From Massilia sp. YIM B02763 (lineage in GTDB: Bacteria; Pseudomonadota; Gammaproteobacteria; Burkholderiales; Burkholderiaceae_D): a stretch of 64,000 nucleotides of DNA. Of the stretch, positions 1 through 8,676 are shown in pieces (position 1 is the stretch's first letter; each line of letters begins with the position of its first letter). The position numbers and the translations under genes are program-made. Location of the stretch: contig NZ_JASNRD010000002.1 in assembly GCF_030412015.1 (NCBI RefSeq), positions 62,001 to 126,000 of the forward strand, written 5' to 3'. The notes under the pieces were generated by a model that made no database searches, had not been told where the DNA came from, and saw only the letters and a list, made by a program, of their open reading frames with translations.

Positions 1-1
1 C

Positions 2-322
2 GACGACGTGCTGCGCCTGTTCGCCCGCACGGCGCGATCGCGCCTGCGCGGCACCGACATGCTGGCGCGCTGGGGCGGCGAGGAATTCCTGCTGATGCTG
101 CCCGATACCGACCCGATCGACGCCGCCGCCCTGCTCGAACGCATGCGCGCCGACGTCGCGGCCATCGCGCTGCCGGACATCGACCCGACGCTGCGCATCA
201 CCTTTTCCGCCGGCCTGGCCACGCGCCGCGGCGGCGAAGCGCTGACGGATACCGTCAACCGCGCCGACAAGGTGCTGTACCAGGCCAAGGCGGCCGGCCG
301 CAACCGCGTGGTCGCGGCCTAG
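2..322 (+). CDS. Diguanylate cyclase, C-terminal part of GGDEF domain (truncated by window edge)
   Basis: The reading frame is open from the first bases of the window and ends at a TAG, so only the last ~106 residues are present. The GGEEF active-site motif (in WGGEEFLLMLP) is intact, followed by the usual FSAG strand and the terminal ADKVLYQAKAAGRNRV signature of GGDEF domains. The family condenses two GTP into cyclic di-GMP at the membrane or in the cytoplasm. Any sensor domain lies upstream of the window. No RxxD inhibitory site can be judged because the N-terminal half of the domain is missing. Confidence 0.93.
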   Translation, partial: DDVLRLFARTARSRLRGTDMLARWGGEEFLLMLPDTDPIDAAALLERMRADVAAIALPDIDPTLRITFSAGLATRRGGEALTDTVNRADKVLYQAKAAGRNRVVAA

Positions 323-356
323 GCGTCGCCCCGGCCTGCGCGGGAGCGAACGGAAG

Positions 357-905
357 CTATCCGGCGGCAGTGCCGCGCAGGCGCGCGATCAGCGCGTCCG
401 GGTCGGCATCCGTCTGCAGCAGCGCCGCGTGGGCGGGACGCACGAAGCCCTGCTCCACCATGTGGCCGACGAATTGCACCAGGCCGTCGTAGAAGCCGGC
501 CACGTTGAACAGGCCGATCGGCTTGGCGTGGATGCCCAGCTGGGCCCAGGTGACCATCTCGAACAGTTCTTCCAGCGTGCCCATCCCGCCCGGCATGGCG
601 ATGAAGCCTTCGGCCAGCTCCGACATCATCGCCTTGCGCTCGTGCATGTCCTTCACGACGAACAGGCGCGTCAGGCCCGCATGGCCCACTTCGCGTTCGA
701 CCAGGGCCTTCGGGATCACGCCGGTGGCTTCGCCGCCCAGGCGCAGCACCTCGTCGGCGATCACGCCCATCAGGCCGACCTTGCCGCCGCCGTAGACGAG
801 GGCGATATTGTGGTCGACGAGGGCGCGCGCCAGCGCGCGGGCCGCGTCGGCATAGCGGGGGTCGGCGCCAGGACTGGCGCCGCAGTAGACGGCGATCGAT
901 TTCAT
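357..905 (-). CDS. LOG-family protein (cytokinin-type nucleoside 5'-monophosphate phosphoribohydrolase)
   Basis: 182 residues, the normal length of the family (TIGR00730). The Rossmann-like fold is shown by the GGGKVGLMG loop (residues 40-48) and the catalytic signature PGGMGTLEE (105-113), including the Glu used to cleave the N-glycosidic bond of AMP-type nucleotides. Enzymes of this family release adenine or cytokinin bases from their 5'-monophosphate ribosides; in bacteria they probably act in purine housekeeping. It lies 25 bp downstream of the TetR gene on the same strand, so the two are probably co-transcribed. Confidence 0.9.
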   Translation of the reverse strand: MKSIAVYCGASPGADPRYADAARALARALVDHNIALVYGGGKVGLMGVIADEVLRLGGEATGVIPKALVEREVGHAGLTRLFVVKDMHERKAMMSELAEGFIAMPGGMGTLEELFEMVTWAQLGIHAKPIGLFNVAGFYDGLVQFVGHMVEQGFVRPAHAALLQTDADPDALIARLRGTAAG

Positions 906-930
906 GGGGTCCTTGCTGGTTCCGCCTTGC

Positions 931-1614
931 TTATTCCTGCCTGGCCTGGGCCGGCAGTTTCTTGAGGTAGTCGTCCGACAGGCGCTCGAACAGCGCGTGC
1001 GTTTCGCCGCGCAGGTAGGGGCCGACCATCGACAGCACCTGGTAGCAGCCGCGCGCGAGCGCGTCGGCGATGGCCTGCTGCTCGCTGTACTTGCGCGGGT
1101 TGCGCACGTATTCGTAGGACAGCCAGTAGGTCGCGACGACCACCATATTGGTGGCCATGGCGCCGATCTGGGCGTCGCTCGCTTCCAGCGAACCTTCGCT
1201 GCGCAGGTCCTCGCACAGCTGGCGCGCGACCTTGATCTTGTGCGCGAGGATCGCCTTGAAGTGCAGTTCCAGCTTGCGGTTGCGCGACAGCAGGTCGTTC
1301 AGGTCGCGGTAGAAGAAGCGGTACTTCCAGATCAGTTCGAACATCAGGTGCAGGTAGGTCCACACGTCCTGCATGTTCGAGCGGCGGCCGGCCGGCACGG
1401 TCAGGATGCGCTCGATCTCGGCCTCGAACTGCACGAAGATCGAATTGACGATGTCGTCCTTGTTGCGGAAGTGGTAATACAGGTTCCCCGGAGAGATGTT
1501 CATCTCTTCGGCGATCACCGTGGTGGTGATGTTCGGTTCGCCGAACTCGTTGAACAACCGGAGCGACAGCTCGAGGATGCGTTCGCGGGTGCGGCGCGGC
1601 GCTTTTTGTTGCAT
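931..1614 (-). CDS. TetR/AcrR-family transcriptional regulator
   Basis: 227 residues from the ATG at 1614, which begins MQQKAPRRTRERIL; longer upstream frames add a low-complexity extension and are less likely. The N-terminal helix-turn-helix is typical: TRERILELSLRLFNEFG, then NISPGNLYYHFRNKDDI. The C-terminal ligand domain is rich in aromatic residues (WKYRFFYRDLNDLL), as in the TetR_C_13/PsrA-like group that often regulates fatty-acid metabolism. Its ligand cannot be read from the sequence. The LOG gene follows 25 bp downstream. Confidence 0.9.
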   Translation of the reverse strand: MQQKAPRRTRERILELSLRLFNEFGEPNITTTVIAEEMNISPGNLYYHFRNKDDIVNSIFVQFEAEIERILTVPAGRRSNMQDVWTYLHLMFELIWKYRFFYRDLNDLLSRNRKLELHFKAILAHKIKVARQLCEDLRSEGSLEASDAQIGAMATNMVVVATYWLSYEYVRNPRKYSEQQAIADALARGCYQVLSMVGPYLRGETHALFERLSDDYLKKLPAQARQE

Positions 1615-1693
1615 GGAAGGGTGCCTGGGTGGAGTCACCCGCAAGGATAACATCGACCGGCCCCGGCCACCACCCGGCCTAAAACGCGCTCTT

Positions 1694-2449
1694 TCAGGTT
1701 CTGGCGCGCAGCCGCTGCAGCACGAAGGCCTCCTGCACCGCCTGGCGCAGCGCGGCGCCGTCCCAGGGCTTGGCATAGGCGCGGTCGACCAGGCCCGCCG
1801 CCAGGGCCTGCTCGATCGCCGCGCGGTCCGTCTCCCCCGACAGGATCAGGCGCGCGCAGGCCGGATTGGCTGCGCGCACCCGCGCCAGCAGCGCCGTCCC
1901 CGCCAGGCCAGGCATGTTCTGGTCGGACAGCACCACCTCCATGCGCCGCCGCGCCAGCAGCGCCAGCGCCTCCCCCGCCGAGCGCGCGGCCAGCACGCGA
2001 TAGCGCGCATCGGCGAGCACGTCGGCCAGCACGGCCAGCATGAAGGCGTCGTCGTCGACCACCAGCAGGTTGCCGTCCGGGCCGGGCAGCACGGCCTCGA
2101 GCCCGGCGCAGAAGCGCTCCGGGTCGTCCGGCGCGCCGACGCAGGCATCGAAGCCGGCGCGCAGCAGCGCTTCCCGCTCGCCATCCTCGTTGCCATCCAG
2201 GGCGCCGAGCGCCACCAGCGACATGTGGGCGCAGGCGCGGTCCGCGCGCAGCAGCAGGGCCAGCGCCCGGCCGCCCAGGTCCGGCAGGCGCAGGCTGCAG
2301 GCCGTCAGATCGGGCCGGCGCGCCCGTGCCAGTTCCAGGCCGTCGATGCCGCTGGCGGCATCGAGGACCTCGTGTCCGCGTGCGCGCAGATGCCAGGCCA
2401 TCAGCGCGCGGCTGGGCGGATGGTCGTCGACGAGGAGGATGCGTGCCAT
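1694..2449 (-). CDS. Tandem receiver-domain response regulator; first receiver lacks the phospho-Asp
   Basis: 251 residues starting at MARILLVDDHP; the longer frame adds 14 residues with no recognisable content. Receiver 1 (1-120) keeps the acidic pair DD at 8-9 but has Ser52 where the phosphorylated Asp should be (ACSLRLPDLGG) and Ala106 where the conserved Lys belongs (VGAPDD). Receiver 2 (127-251) is complete: DDD at 132-134, D176 in LSDQNMPG, T/S in LSGE and K227 in AKPWD. There is no output domain, so it probably works as a protein-interaction switch with a dummy first receiver. The partner kinase is not in the window. Confidence 0.88.
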   Translation of the reverse strand: MARILLVDDHPPSRALMAWHLRARGHEVLDAASGIDGLELARARRPDLTACSLRLPDLGGRALALLLRADRACAHMSLVALGALDGNEDGEREALLRAGFDACVGAPDDPERFCAGLEAVLPGPDGNLLVVDDDAFMLAVLADVLADARYRVLAARSAGEALALLARRRMEVVLSDQNMPGLAGTALLARVRAANPACARLILSGETDRAAIEQALAAGLVDRAYAKPWDGAALRQAVQEAFVLQRLRART

Positions 2450-2516
2450 GCTAATTCCGGGAACGAGGGTCTTCCCGGTCAACTGTAACATGTCACAAGG
2501 TAAAAAGTAACAATGT

Positions 2517-3479
2517 TTACGCTGGTGCAGCGCTCGGCACCGGCGCCGACAACGCCGCCAGTTCGCGCATCACCTCGGCCAGCACGCGCGGATTGCTGCC
2601 CAGCGCCACGTGGCCGATGCCGCCGAAGGCGATGTTGCGGGCGCCCGGCAGCACGCTCGACGTCTGCGGCGCCACGATATTGTCGTGGTGCGTGTAGATG
2701 GAGGTGATCAGGGCGCGGGTTTCCGGGCTTTCGCTGGCGGCCAGCGCGCGCAGCCAGTCGCTGCCCTGCGCTTCTTCGCCTGCGCCGCCACGGCGCATCT
2801 GCAGCGCATTGATCCCCGGGCCCAGGTCGGCCAGCGCCGTGCCATGGTGCGGCGTGCCCAGCGTGACGATTCTCGCCACCGTGCCGCTGCCGTGCGCGCG
2901 CACCCAGGCGCGCGCCACCAGGCCGCCCATGCTGTGGCCGACGATCGCCACGCCCGCCGCGCCCGTCGCCGCCAGCAGTTCGCGCACGCGCTGCTCGACC
3001 AGCGGCACGTAGGCGTCGATGTCGCCGCCGACCGGTTCCAGGTCGACGCCGGCATGGCTGATGCCGGCCGCGTCGAGCAGCGGCAGCAAGTGCGCCCAGT
3101 AGCCGGCGTTGCAGCCGTAGCCGTGCACCAGCAGCACGGGCGGGTGCGCGCTGCCCGGATGGATGCGCATGGCGGCGCGGCCGCGCGGCATGTGCCAGTG
3201 CGAGACCAGCATGCTGGCCTTGAATTCCTCGGCGAACAGGCGCAGCGCGCCCATCGTATCCAGGCGGTGCTCGTCCGGCGTGGCGCTGGACGCGCGCGCC
3301 GCCATGCGGAAGTTGTTCAGGTTGATGAAGAGCCGCGCGAGCGCCACGGCGGCGACGCCGGCCGCCAGCGCGAGCCAGGCCCGCGCACCGAGCGACCATG
3401 CGAGCCAGGCCACCGCGAGCGCCGCCAGCGCCTGCGCCAGCAGGATCAGCTGCAGCAGGCGGCGCGCGCTCGGGTTCAT
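2517..3479 (-). CDS. Membrane-anchored alpha/beta hydrolase (triacylglycerol lipase-like)
   Basis: 320 residues. Two N-terminal hydrophobic segments (~8-30 and 35-52) are followed by an alpha/beta-hydrolase domain: oxyanion-hole HGYG (119-122), nucleophile elbow GHSMGG with Ser183, a TPHHGT loop (209-214), candidate acid D266 in HHDNIV and His290 in GIGHVAL. These fit family I bacterial lipases. The start codon overlaps the trmJ stop in an ATGA tetranucleotide (3476-3479), so translation is probably coupled to trmJ. The substrate is not known. Confidence 0.87.
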   Translation of the reverse strand: MNPSARRLLQLILLAQALAALAVAWLAWSLGARAWLALAAGVAAVALARLFINLNNFRMAARASSATPDEHRLDTMGALRLFAEEFKASMLVSHWHMPRGRAAMRIHPGSAHPPVLLVHGYGCNAGYWAHLLPLLDAAGISHAGVDLEPVGGDIDAYVPLVEQRVRELLAATGAAGVAIVGHSMGGLVARAWVRAHGSGTVARIVTLGTPHHGTALADLGPGINALQMRRGGAGEEAQGSDWLRALAASESPETRALITSIYTHHDNIVAPQTSSVLPGARNIAFGGIGHVALGSNPRVLAEVMRELAALSAPVPSAAPA

Positions 3480-4231
3480 GGCCGTTCGCGCATCATCTGG
3501 CGCGCGATGCCGCGCAGGATGTTGACTTCTTCCGTCTCCAACTGGGTGCGCGCGAACAGTCGCTTCAGGCGCGGCATCAGCTTCTTCGGGTTGTCGGCAT
3601 TCAGGAAGCCGATCGCCACCAGCGCCTCTTCCAGGTGCGCGTACATGCCCTCCACCTGGGCCATGCTGGCCGCCTCGCCGTGGAAGCCGATGCCTTCCTG
3701 GGTGCGGTTCTCGCCCTGGGCCGCGAGGCGGCACTCGTAGGCCAGCACCTGGGCCGCCTGCGACAGGTTCAGCGAGGAATACTCGGGATTGGCCGGGATG
3801 TTGATCAGCACGTTGCAGCCCTCGACGATGTCGTTCGGCAGGCCGACGCGCTCGTTGCCGAGGATGACGGCCGGGCGCAGGTCCGCATCCCGCGCCACGT
3901 GCGCGGAAAAGCCGCGCGGCGCCCATACGGGCGGCGAGAATTCGCGCAGGCGCGCCGAGACGGCGGCGGCGAAATTGCAGCCGTCCAGCGCCTCGCCGAT
4001 GGTGTCCACGATGCGCGCGCCCTGCAGCACGTCGATGGCGCCGCTGGCGAAGGCGACGGCCTCGGCGTCCTGCAGCGGGTCGGCGCAGCGCGGCGCGACC
4101 AGCACCAGGTCGGAAAAGCCCATCGTCTTCATGGCGCGCGCCACCGAACCGACATTGCCGGCGCGGCTGGTTTCAACTAACACAAAACGCAGGCGTTTGA
4201 AAAGAGACGTATCAAGTTCGTTCGGGTTCAT
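3476..4231 (-). CDS. trmJ: tRNA (cytidine/uridine-2'-O-)-methyltransferase TrmJ
   Basis: 251 residues, close to the E. coli enzyme. It is a SPOUT (knotted) methyltransferase: the substrate-side motif VETSRAGNVGSVARAMK at the N terminus, ILGNERVGLPND in the knot, and the cofactor loop PANPEYSSLNLSQAAQVL. The family methylates the ribose 2'-OH of nucleotide 32 in several tRNAs. The C-terminal ~80 residues form the dimer and tRNA-binding extension. It is divergently transcribed from suhB, and its stop overlaps the lipase start by 4 bp. Confidence 0.95.
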   Translation of the reverse strand: MNPNELDTSLFKRLRFVLVETSRAGNVGSVARAMKTMGFSDLVLVAPRCADPLQDAEAVAFASGAIDVLQGARIVDTIGEALDGCNFAAAVSARLREFSPPVWAPRGFSAHVARDADLRPAVILGNERVGLPNDIVEGCNVLINIPANPEYSSLNLSQAAQVLAYECRLAAQGENRTQEGIGFHGEAASMAQVEGMYAHLEEALVAIGFLNADNPKKLMPRLKRLFARTQLETEEVNILRGIARQMMRERP

Positions 4232-4403
4232 TTACAATAGCGGCATCGCGCGGTGACGAGCGTTGAAATCGAGACAAGGCTACAGCAGCCAGGCTCGCGA
4301 TTTTAACGGCTTCGGCACCGCTTTGCTCTTTATAATTTTCTCTCGTTCAGATCGTTCACGGCGCCTTGCGCGGTGGGCGTCAGCATTTTTTACGGAAGCT
4401 TTC

Positions 4404-5192
4404 ATGCACCCAATGCTCAATACGGCCATCAAGGCCGCCCGCCGCGCCGCGACCGTCATCAACCGCGCCTCGTTTGACCTCGATCGCATCACGATCAGCG
4501 AAAAGAGCCATAACAACTTCGTCACCGACATCGACCAGGCGTCGGAACAGGCGATCATCGAGACGCTGCTGAAAGCCTACCCCGATCACGCGATCCTGGG
4601 CGAGGAAAATGGCGCTTCCAGCAACCTGAACGACGAGAGCGAGTACGTCTGGATCATCGATCCGATCGACGGCACCACCAACTTCCTGCACGGCTACCCG
4701 AACTACTGCATCTCGATCGCGCTGCAACAGCGCGGCGTGATCACCCAGGCCGTCATCTACGACCCGGTCCGCAACGATTTGTTCACTGCCACCAAGGGCG
4801 GCGGCTCCTACCTGAACGACAAGCGCATCCGCGTGCGCAATCCGGACCGCATCAACAAGGCCCTGATCGGCTCCGGCCACGGCGCCGAGCCGCGCGACCT
4901 GGCCGAATACCTGCGCATGTACGAAGTCGTCGCGCCGCGCTGCCACGGCGTGCGCTCGGGCGGCTCGGCCGCGCTGGAACTGGCCAACGTGGCTGCCGGC
5001 CGCCTCGACGGCTTCTTCGAGAAAGGCCTGAAGGTCTGGGACATCGCGGCCGGCTCGCTGCTGGTCACGGAAGCGGGCGGCATCGTCGGCGAATTCAACG
5101 GCGAATCGCAGTACCTGAACAAGGGCGACGTGATCGCCGCCGGTCCCAAGGTCTTCGCCGGCATGGTCAACCTGCTGTCGCCGTTTGCCTGA
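4404..5192 (+). CDS. suhB: Inositol-1-monophosphatase / SuhB
   Basis: 262 residues from the ATG at 4404 (MHPMLNTAIKAARRA); an in-frame upstream extension back to 4263 has no homology-like features. All Mg2+ ligands are visible: E67/E68 in GEENG, D86 and D89 in WIIDPIDGTTNF, and the distal WDIAAG Asp near 214. The enzyme dephosphorylates inositol-1-phosphate; in Proteobacteria SuhB also joins the NusA antitermination complex on rRNA operons. It is transcribed away from trmJ. Confidence 0.95.
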   Translation: MHPMLNTAIKAARRAATVINRASFDLDRITISEKSHNNFVTDIDQASEQAIIETLLKAYPDHAILGEENGASSNLNDESEYVWIIDPIDGTTNFLHGYPNYCISIALQQRGVITQAVIYDPVRNDLFTATKGGGSYLNDKRIRVRNPDRINKALIGSGHGAEPRDLAEYLRMYEVVAPRCHGVRSGGSAALELANVAAGRLDGFFEKGLKVWDIAAGSLLVTEAGGIVGEFNGESQYLNKGDVIAAGPKVFAGMVNLLSPFA

Positions 5193-5538
5193 TCGTTCGA
5201 CCGAGGGCGGACTCGCGCCCTTTCGCGTAGAATACGCCCCCGTGTAAGTCCGGGGAATGCCGCGGGCCTGCTGGGCCGCGCGGCACCCCTGCCGCAGGCT
5301 TCGCGCGTGCCCCCGCCCACGAGGCGCCATGCCTCCCCGCTCACCAGCCTGCCCAACGGCAGCGCTGCGCTGGAATTTCCCTAGCGAAACATTTTTAACT
5401 ATAATGCCGCGTACCTGTGACATTTCGTCCATGGTGCGTCTTGGCGCGCCGGCTCCAGTACCGGCCGCCCTGTGTTGTGTAACCGATCGGCTGGACTGGC
5501 GCCCCCCAGGGCGACGCGCCGATCCCTACAGAAAACTT
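5193..5538 (+). promoter_or_regulatory. Intergenic leader of the RNA helicase gene with a candidate sigma70 promoter
   Basis: This 346-bp stretch holds no convincing gene. Just after suhB, AGGGCG (5204-5209) can pair with CGCCCT (5216-5221), a weak hairpin with only a short T stretch. A perfect TATAAT lies at 5400-5405, but the matching -35 (TTTCCC near 5376-5381, 18-bp spacer) is poor. That would leave a 5' leader of ~125 nt before the helicase ATG, plausible because DEAD-box helicase mRNAs often have long regulated leaders; the regulation itself is inferred. Confidence 0.4.
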
Positions 5539-7026
5539 ATGTCATTCACTACTCTCGGTCTTTCCGACGCCATCGTGCGCGCCGTCACTGAAGCGGGCTA
5601 TACCGCTCCGACCCCGATCCAGGCACAGGCCATTCCGGCCGTCCTCGGCGGCGGCGACCTGCTGGCCGGCGCCCAGACCGGCACCGGCAAGACCGCCGGC
5701 TTCACCCTGCCCGTGCTGCACCGCCTGTCGACCGACGCGGTGGGCGCGGCCTTGACGAACAAGACCTCCAAGCGCGCCATCCGGGCGCTGGTGCTGGCCC
5801 CGACCCGCGAACTTGCCGCCCAGGTCGAGGAAAACGTCCGCATCTATTCCAAGTATACGAACCTGAGCTCGGCCGTCATCTTCGGCGGCGTCGGCATCCA
5901 CCCGCAGATCAAGCTGCTGGCCAACGGCGTCGACATCCTCGTCGCCACCCCGGGCCGCCTGCTCGACCACGTGGCCCAGGGCACCATCAAGCTCGACAAG
6001 ATCGAGATCCTGGTGCTGGACGAAGCCGACCGCATGCTGGACATGGGCTTCATCCACGACATCCGCAAGGTGCTGGCCGTGCTGCCGCCGAAGCGCCAGA
6101 ACCTGCTGTTCTCGGCCACCTTCTCGGACGAGATCAAGGCCCTGGCCGACCGCCTGCTGGACAAGCCGGCCATGATCGAAGTCGCGCGCCGCAACTCGAC
6201 CGTGGAAGTCATCGCCCAGAAGATCCACCCGGTCGACCGCGACAAGAAGCACCCGATGCTGGCGCACCTGATCAAGACCAACGACTGGAAGCAGGTGCTG
6301 GTATTCACCCGCACCAAGCACGGCGCGAACAAGCTCGTCGAGCAGCTCGGCAAGGACGGCATCGGCGCGATGGCGATCCACGGCAACAAGAGCCAGTCGG
6401 CGCGCACCAAGGCGCTGGCCGAGTTCAAGGACGGCAGCCTGACGGCCCTCGTCGCGACCGACATCGCGGCGCGCGGCATCGACATCGACCAGCTGCCGCA
6501 CGTGGTCAACTACGACCTGCCGAACGTGCCGGAAGACTATGTCCACCGCATCGGCCGCACGGGCCGCGCCGGCGCCACCGGCGAAGCCGTGTCGCTGGTC
6601 TGCGTCGACGAGCACCAGATGCTGAAGGACATCGAAAAGCTGATCAAGCAGACGCTGCCGCGTGAAGTGATCACGGGCTTCGAGCCGGATCCCAACGCCA
6701 AGGCCCAGCCGATCCAGCTGCGCAGCGGCGACCGCGGCCACGCGAACGGCCGTGGCGGCCGTCCGGGCGGCGGTGGCCGTCCTGCCGGCGGCAACGGCGG
6801 CAACGGCGGCAACAAGCCGCGCACCCAGGCGGCGCCGAGCGGCCAGCGCAGCGGCGGCGGCAACGGCGCCCGCACCGGCGGCAACGGCGGCGGCGCAGCC
6901 CTGCTGGGCGGCCGTGCCCAGCCGTCCAACCGCGGTAACGGTAACGGCGGCGCCGGCAATGGCGGCAACCGTGGCCAGGGCCGCGGCCCGCGTCCGGCCG
7001 GCCAGCGTTCGGGTGGCGATCGCTAA
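5539..7026 (+). CDS. rhlE: DEAD-box ATP-dependent RNA helicase, RhlE type
   Basis: 495 residues from the ATG at 5539 ([16 protein letters not shown]), where the Q-motif begins. Helicase motifs are in order: Q motif [10 protein letters not shown], Walker A AQTGTGKT (45-52), [16 protein letters not shown] (161-164), SAT (192-194), [13 protein letters not shown] and HRIGRTGR (334-341). The last ~110 residues are a low-complexity Gly/Asn/Arg tail (GGNGGN and RGG-like runs) that normally gives non-specific RNA affinity. The family remodels ribosome assembly intermediates and mRNA, especially in the cold. Interspersed repeat A1 begins 22 bp after the stop. Confidence 0.95.
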   Translation: MSFTTLGLSDAIVRAVTEAGYTAPTPIQAQAIPAVLGGGDLLAGAQTGTGKTAGFTLPVLHRLSTDAVGAALTNKTSKRAIRALVLAPTRELAAQVEENVRIYSKYTNLSSAVIFGGVGIHPQIKLLANGVDILVATPGRLLDHVAQGTIKLDKIEILVLDEADRMLDMGFIHDIRKVLAVLPPKRQNLLFSATFSDEIKALADRLLDKPAMIEVARRNSTVEVIAQKIHPVDRDKKHPMLAHLIKTNDWKQVLVFTRTKHGANKLVEQLGKDGIGAMAIHGNKSQSARTKALAEFKDGSLTALVATDIAARGIDIDQLPHVVNYDLPNVPEDYVHRIGRTGRAGATGEAVSLVCVDEHQMLKDIEKLIKQTLPREVITGFEPDPNAKAQPIQLRSGDRGHANGRGGRPGGGGRPAGGNGGNGGNKPRTQAAPSGQRSGGGNGARTGGNGGGAALLGGRAQPSNRGNGNGGAGNGGNRGQGRGPRPAGQRSGGDR

Positions 7027-7048
7027 GCCAGCCCGCCTTCCGTAAAAC

Positions 7049-7136
7049 CGTCGCCCCTGCGCAGGCAGGGGTCCAAGTATTGCTTGCGTTGTGCATGCGC
7101 ATGCAACATTGGGCCCCTGCCTGCGCAGGGGCGACG
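7049..7136. repeat. Interspersed palindromic repeat, family A copy 1 (88 bp)
   Basis: Two inverted arms, CGTCGCCCCTGCGCAGGCAG on the left and its near-complement ending GCAGGGGCGACG on the right, enclose a variable centre. Each arm is itself a small hairpin. It lies 22 bp downstream of the rhlE stop. Confidence 0.85.
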
Positions 7137-7164
7137 CTGTTTCATGGCTCGCCCTCGCAAATAG

Positions 7165-7176
7165 TTGAGCACTCAA
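7165..7176. promoter_or_regulatory. MarR-type operator half 1, TTGAGCACTCAA
   Basis: A perfect 5-bp inverted repeat, TTGAG-N2-CTCAA. It is almost identical to a second copy 44 bp further on, and both lie in the 108 bp before the marR-family start codon. Such inverted repeats are the usual binding sites of MarR dimers, so autoregulation is likely. Confidence 0.65.
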
Positions 7177-7208
7177 ATACTTTACAAACATTATGTCCGC
7201 GTATATAT

Positions 7209-7220
7209 TTGAGGACTCAA
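7209..7220. promoter_or_regulatory. MarR-type operator half 2, TTGAGGACTCAA
   Basis: Second copy of the TTGAG-N2-CTCAA inverted repeat, 24 bp before the ATG of the MarR-family gene and overlapping an AT-rich TATATAT stretch that could be the -10 region. Binding here would block transcription. Confidence 0.65.
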
Positions 7221-7243
7221 CCATCTCTCAAAGGTAAGCCGCC

Positions 7244-7735
7244 ATGAGCACCGATACCCTCACTACCGAATTCGCCCTGCGCATGTCGCGCGCCTGGGCG
7301 ACGCTGCAGCGCCGCCTGGACAATGCGCTGGGCGGCCACCACGGCATCAGCTTCGCCGACTACCAGTTGCTGCTGCAATTGCAGCGCGCGCCTGGTGGGC
7401 GCCTGCGCCGCGTCGACCTGGCCGAGAAGCTGGGCCTGACCGCTTCCGGCGTCACCCGCTCGCTGCTGCCGCTGGAAAAGATCGGCCTCGTCGCGCGCCA
7501 GAGCGACCCGCGCGACGCCCGCGTCGGCTATGCCCTCATCACGCCGGCCGGCAGCGAGCTGGTCACGAACGCGACCGTGGTGGTCGACAACGTCAGCCGC
7601 ACCGTGCTGGGCGGACCGTCGCGCGCCCAGCTCGAGGCGACGTCGACGCTGATGGCGCAGATCGCCGGCGTGCCGCCGGTGGCATCCCTAACGCCGACAG
7701 GCGACCGAGCCCCCGTCCCACAGCAGCACGGGTGA
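7244..7735 (+). CDS. MarR-family transcriptional regulator
   Basis: 163 residues. The winged-helix domain is clear: FADYQLLLQLQ, then RRVDLAEKLGLTASGVTRSLLPLEKIGLV as the helix-turn-helix, and the wing with RQSDPRDARVGYALITPAG (the DxR motif of MarR wings). The C-terminal tail after residue ~145 is unstructured and Pro-rich. Two TTGAG-N2-CTCAA operators sit directly upstream, suggesting self-repression. The hydroxypyruvate isomerase-like gene 72 bp downstream may be a target; this is inferred from position only. Confidence 0.92.
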   Translation: MSTDTLTTEFALRMSRAWATLQRRLDNALGGHHGISFADYQLLLQLQRAPGGRLRRVDLAEKLGLTASGVTRSLLPLEKIGLVARQSDPRDARVGYALITPAGSELVTNATVVVDNVSRTVLGGPSRAQLEATSTLMAQIAGVPPVASLTPTGDRAPVPQQHG

Positions 7736-7807
7736 CACGCGTCTGCAGGAACGCCGCGGATCGGCTAGCATGTCGGGCTGTTTCTATTTAGTTAAGCAAA
7801 GACCGCC

Positions 7808-8590
7808 ATGCCACGATTCGCTGCCAACCTGAGCCTGCTGTTTCCCGAACTGGGCTTCCTGGAACGCTTTGCCGCCGCGCGCGACGCCGGCTTCGACGGC
7901 GTCGAGTTCCTGTTCCCCTATGCCTTCGAGCCGGAACAGATCGCCGGCCGCCTGCAGCGCTATGGGCTGGAACTGGCCCTGTTCAACCTGCCTGCCGGCG
8001 ACTGGGTGGCGGGCGAACGGGGCATGGCTTGCGATCCGCGCCGCATCGGCGAATTCCAGGATAGCGTCGAGCTGGCGCTCGAATATGCGCTCGACCTGGG
8101 CGTGAAGCGCATGCACTGCCTGGCGGGCAAGCAGCATCCGGCCGTGTCCTCCGAGCGTGCCCACGCCACCTTCGTCGATAATTTGCGTTTTGCCGCGGGC
8201 AAGCTGGCCCCGCACGGCATCGAGCTTCTGATCGAGCCGATCAACGACCGCGACATCCCCGGCTACTTCCTCACGCGCAGCAGCCAGGCCGCCGCCATCA
8301 TCGCCGAGTGCGCCGTCCCCAACCTGTTCCTGCAGTACGACGTCTACCACATGCAGCGCATGGAAGGCGACCTGGCCCACACGCTGCGCCAGCTGCTGCC
8401 GCTGATCCGCCACATCCAGGTCGCCGACGTGCCGGGCCGCCACGAGCCGGGCACGGGCGAGATCAACTACGCCTTCCTGTTCGGCCTGCTCGACGAGCTC
8501 GGCTACGCTGGCTGGGTCGGCTGCGAATACAATCCGCGCGGCGACACCGTCGCCGGCCTGGCCTGGCGCGACGCCCTCGGCACGCGTTGA
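7808..8590 (+). CDS. Hydroxypyruvate isomerase-like TIM-barrel protein (Hyi/OtnI family)
   Basis: 260 residues, the family length. It starts with the typical MPRFAANLSLLF strand and carries the metal and catalytic residues of the xylose-isomerase-like barrel: E143 in LIEPIND, D178 and H181 in QYDVYH, and E240 in CEYNPRG. The family interconverts hydroxypyruvate and tartronate semialdehyde, or (OtnI) 2-oxo-tetronate derivatives. No glyoxylate carboligase or tartronate semialdehyde reductase gene is adjacent, so the exact substrate is uncertain. Confidence 0.87.
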   Translation: MPRFAANLSLLFPELGFLERFAAARDAGFDGVEFLFPYAFEPEQIAGRLQRYGLELALFNLPAGDWVAGERGMACDPRRIGEFQDSVELALEYALDLGVKRMHCLAGKQHPAVSSERAHATFVDNLRFAAGKLAPHGIELLIEPINDRDIPGYFLTRSSQAAAIIAECAVPNLFLQYDVYHMQRMEGDLAHTLRQLLPLIRHIQVADVPGRHEPGTGEINYAFLFGLLDELGYAGWVGCEYNPRGDTVAGLAWRDALGTR

Positions 8591-8676
8591 GCTTGATACC
8601 AAGCAATATCCCCATAAAACGGGTTTGAAAGAATGGAGCCTTTCGGGCTCGGCCTCTTGCCGACCAGAAAGGACCC

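Noticed and set aside
2517-3926. 469-residue extended form of the lipase
   Set aside because: The upstream part is an out-of-frame reading of trmJ; the ATG at 3479 overlapping the trmJ stop is the natural start.
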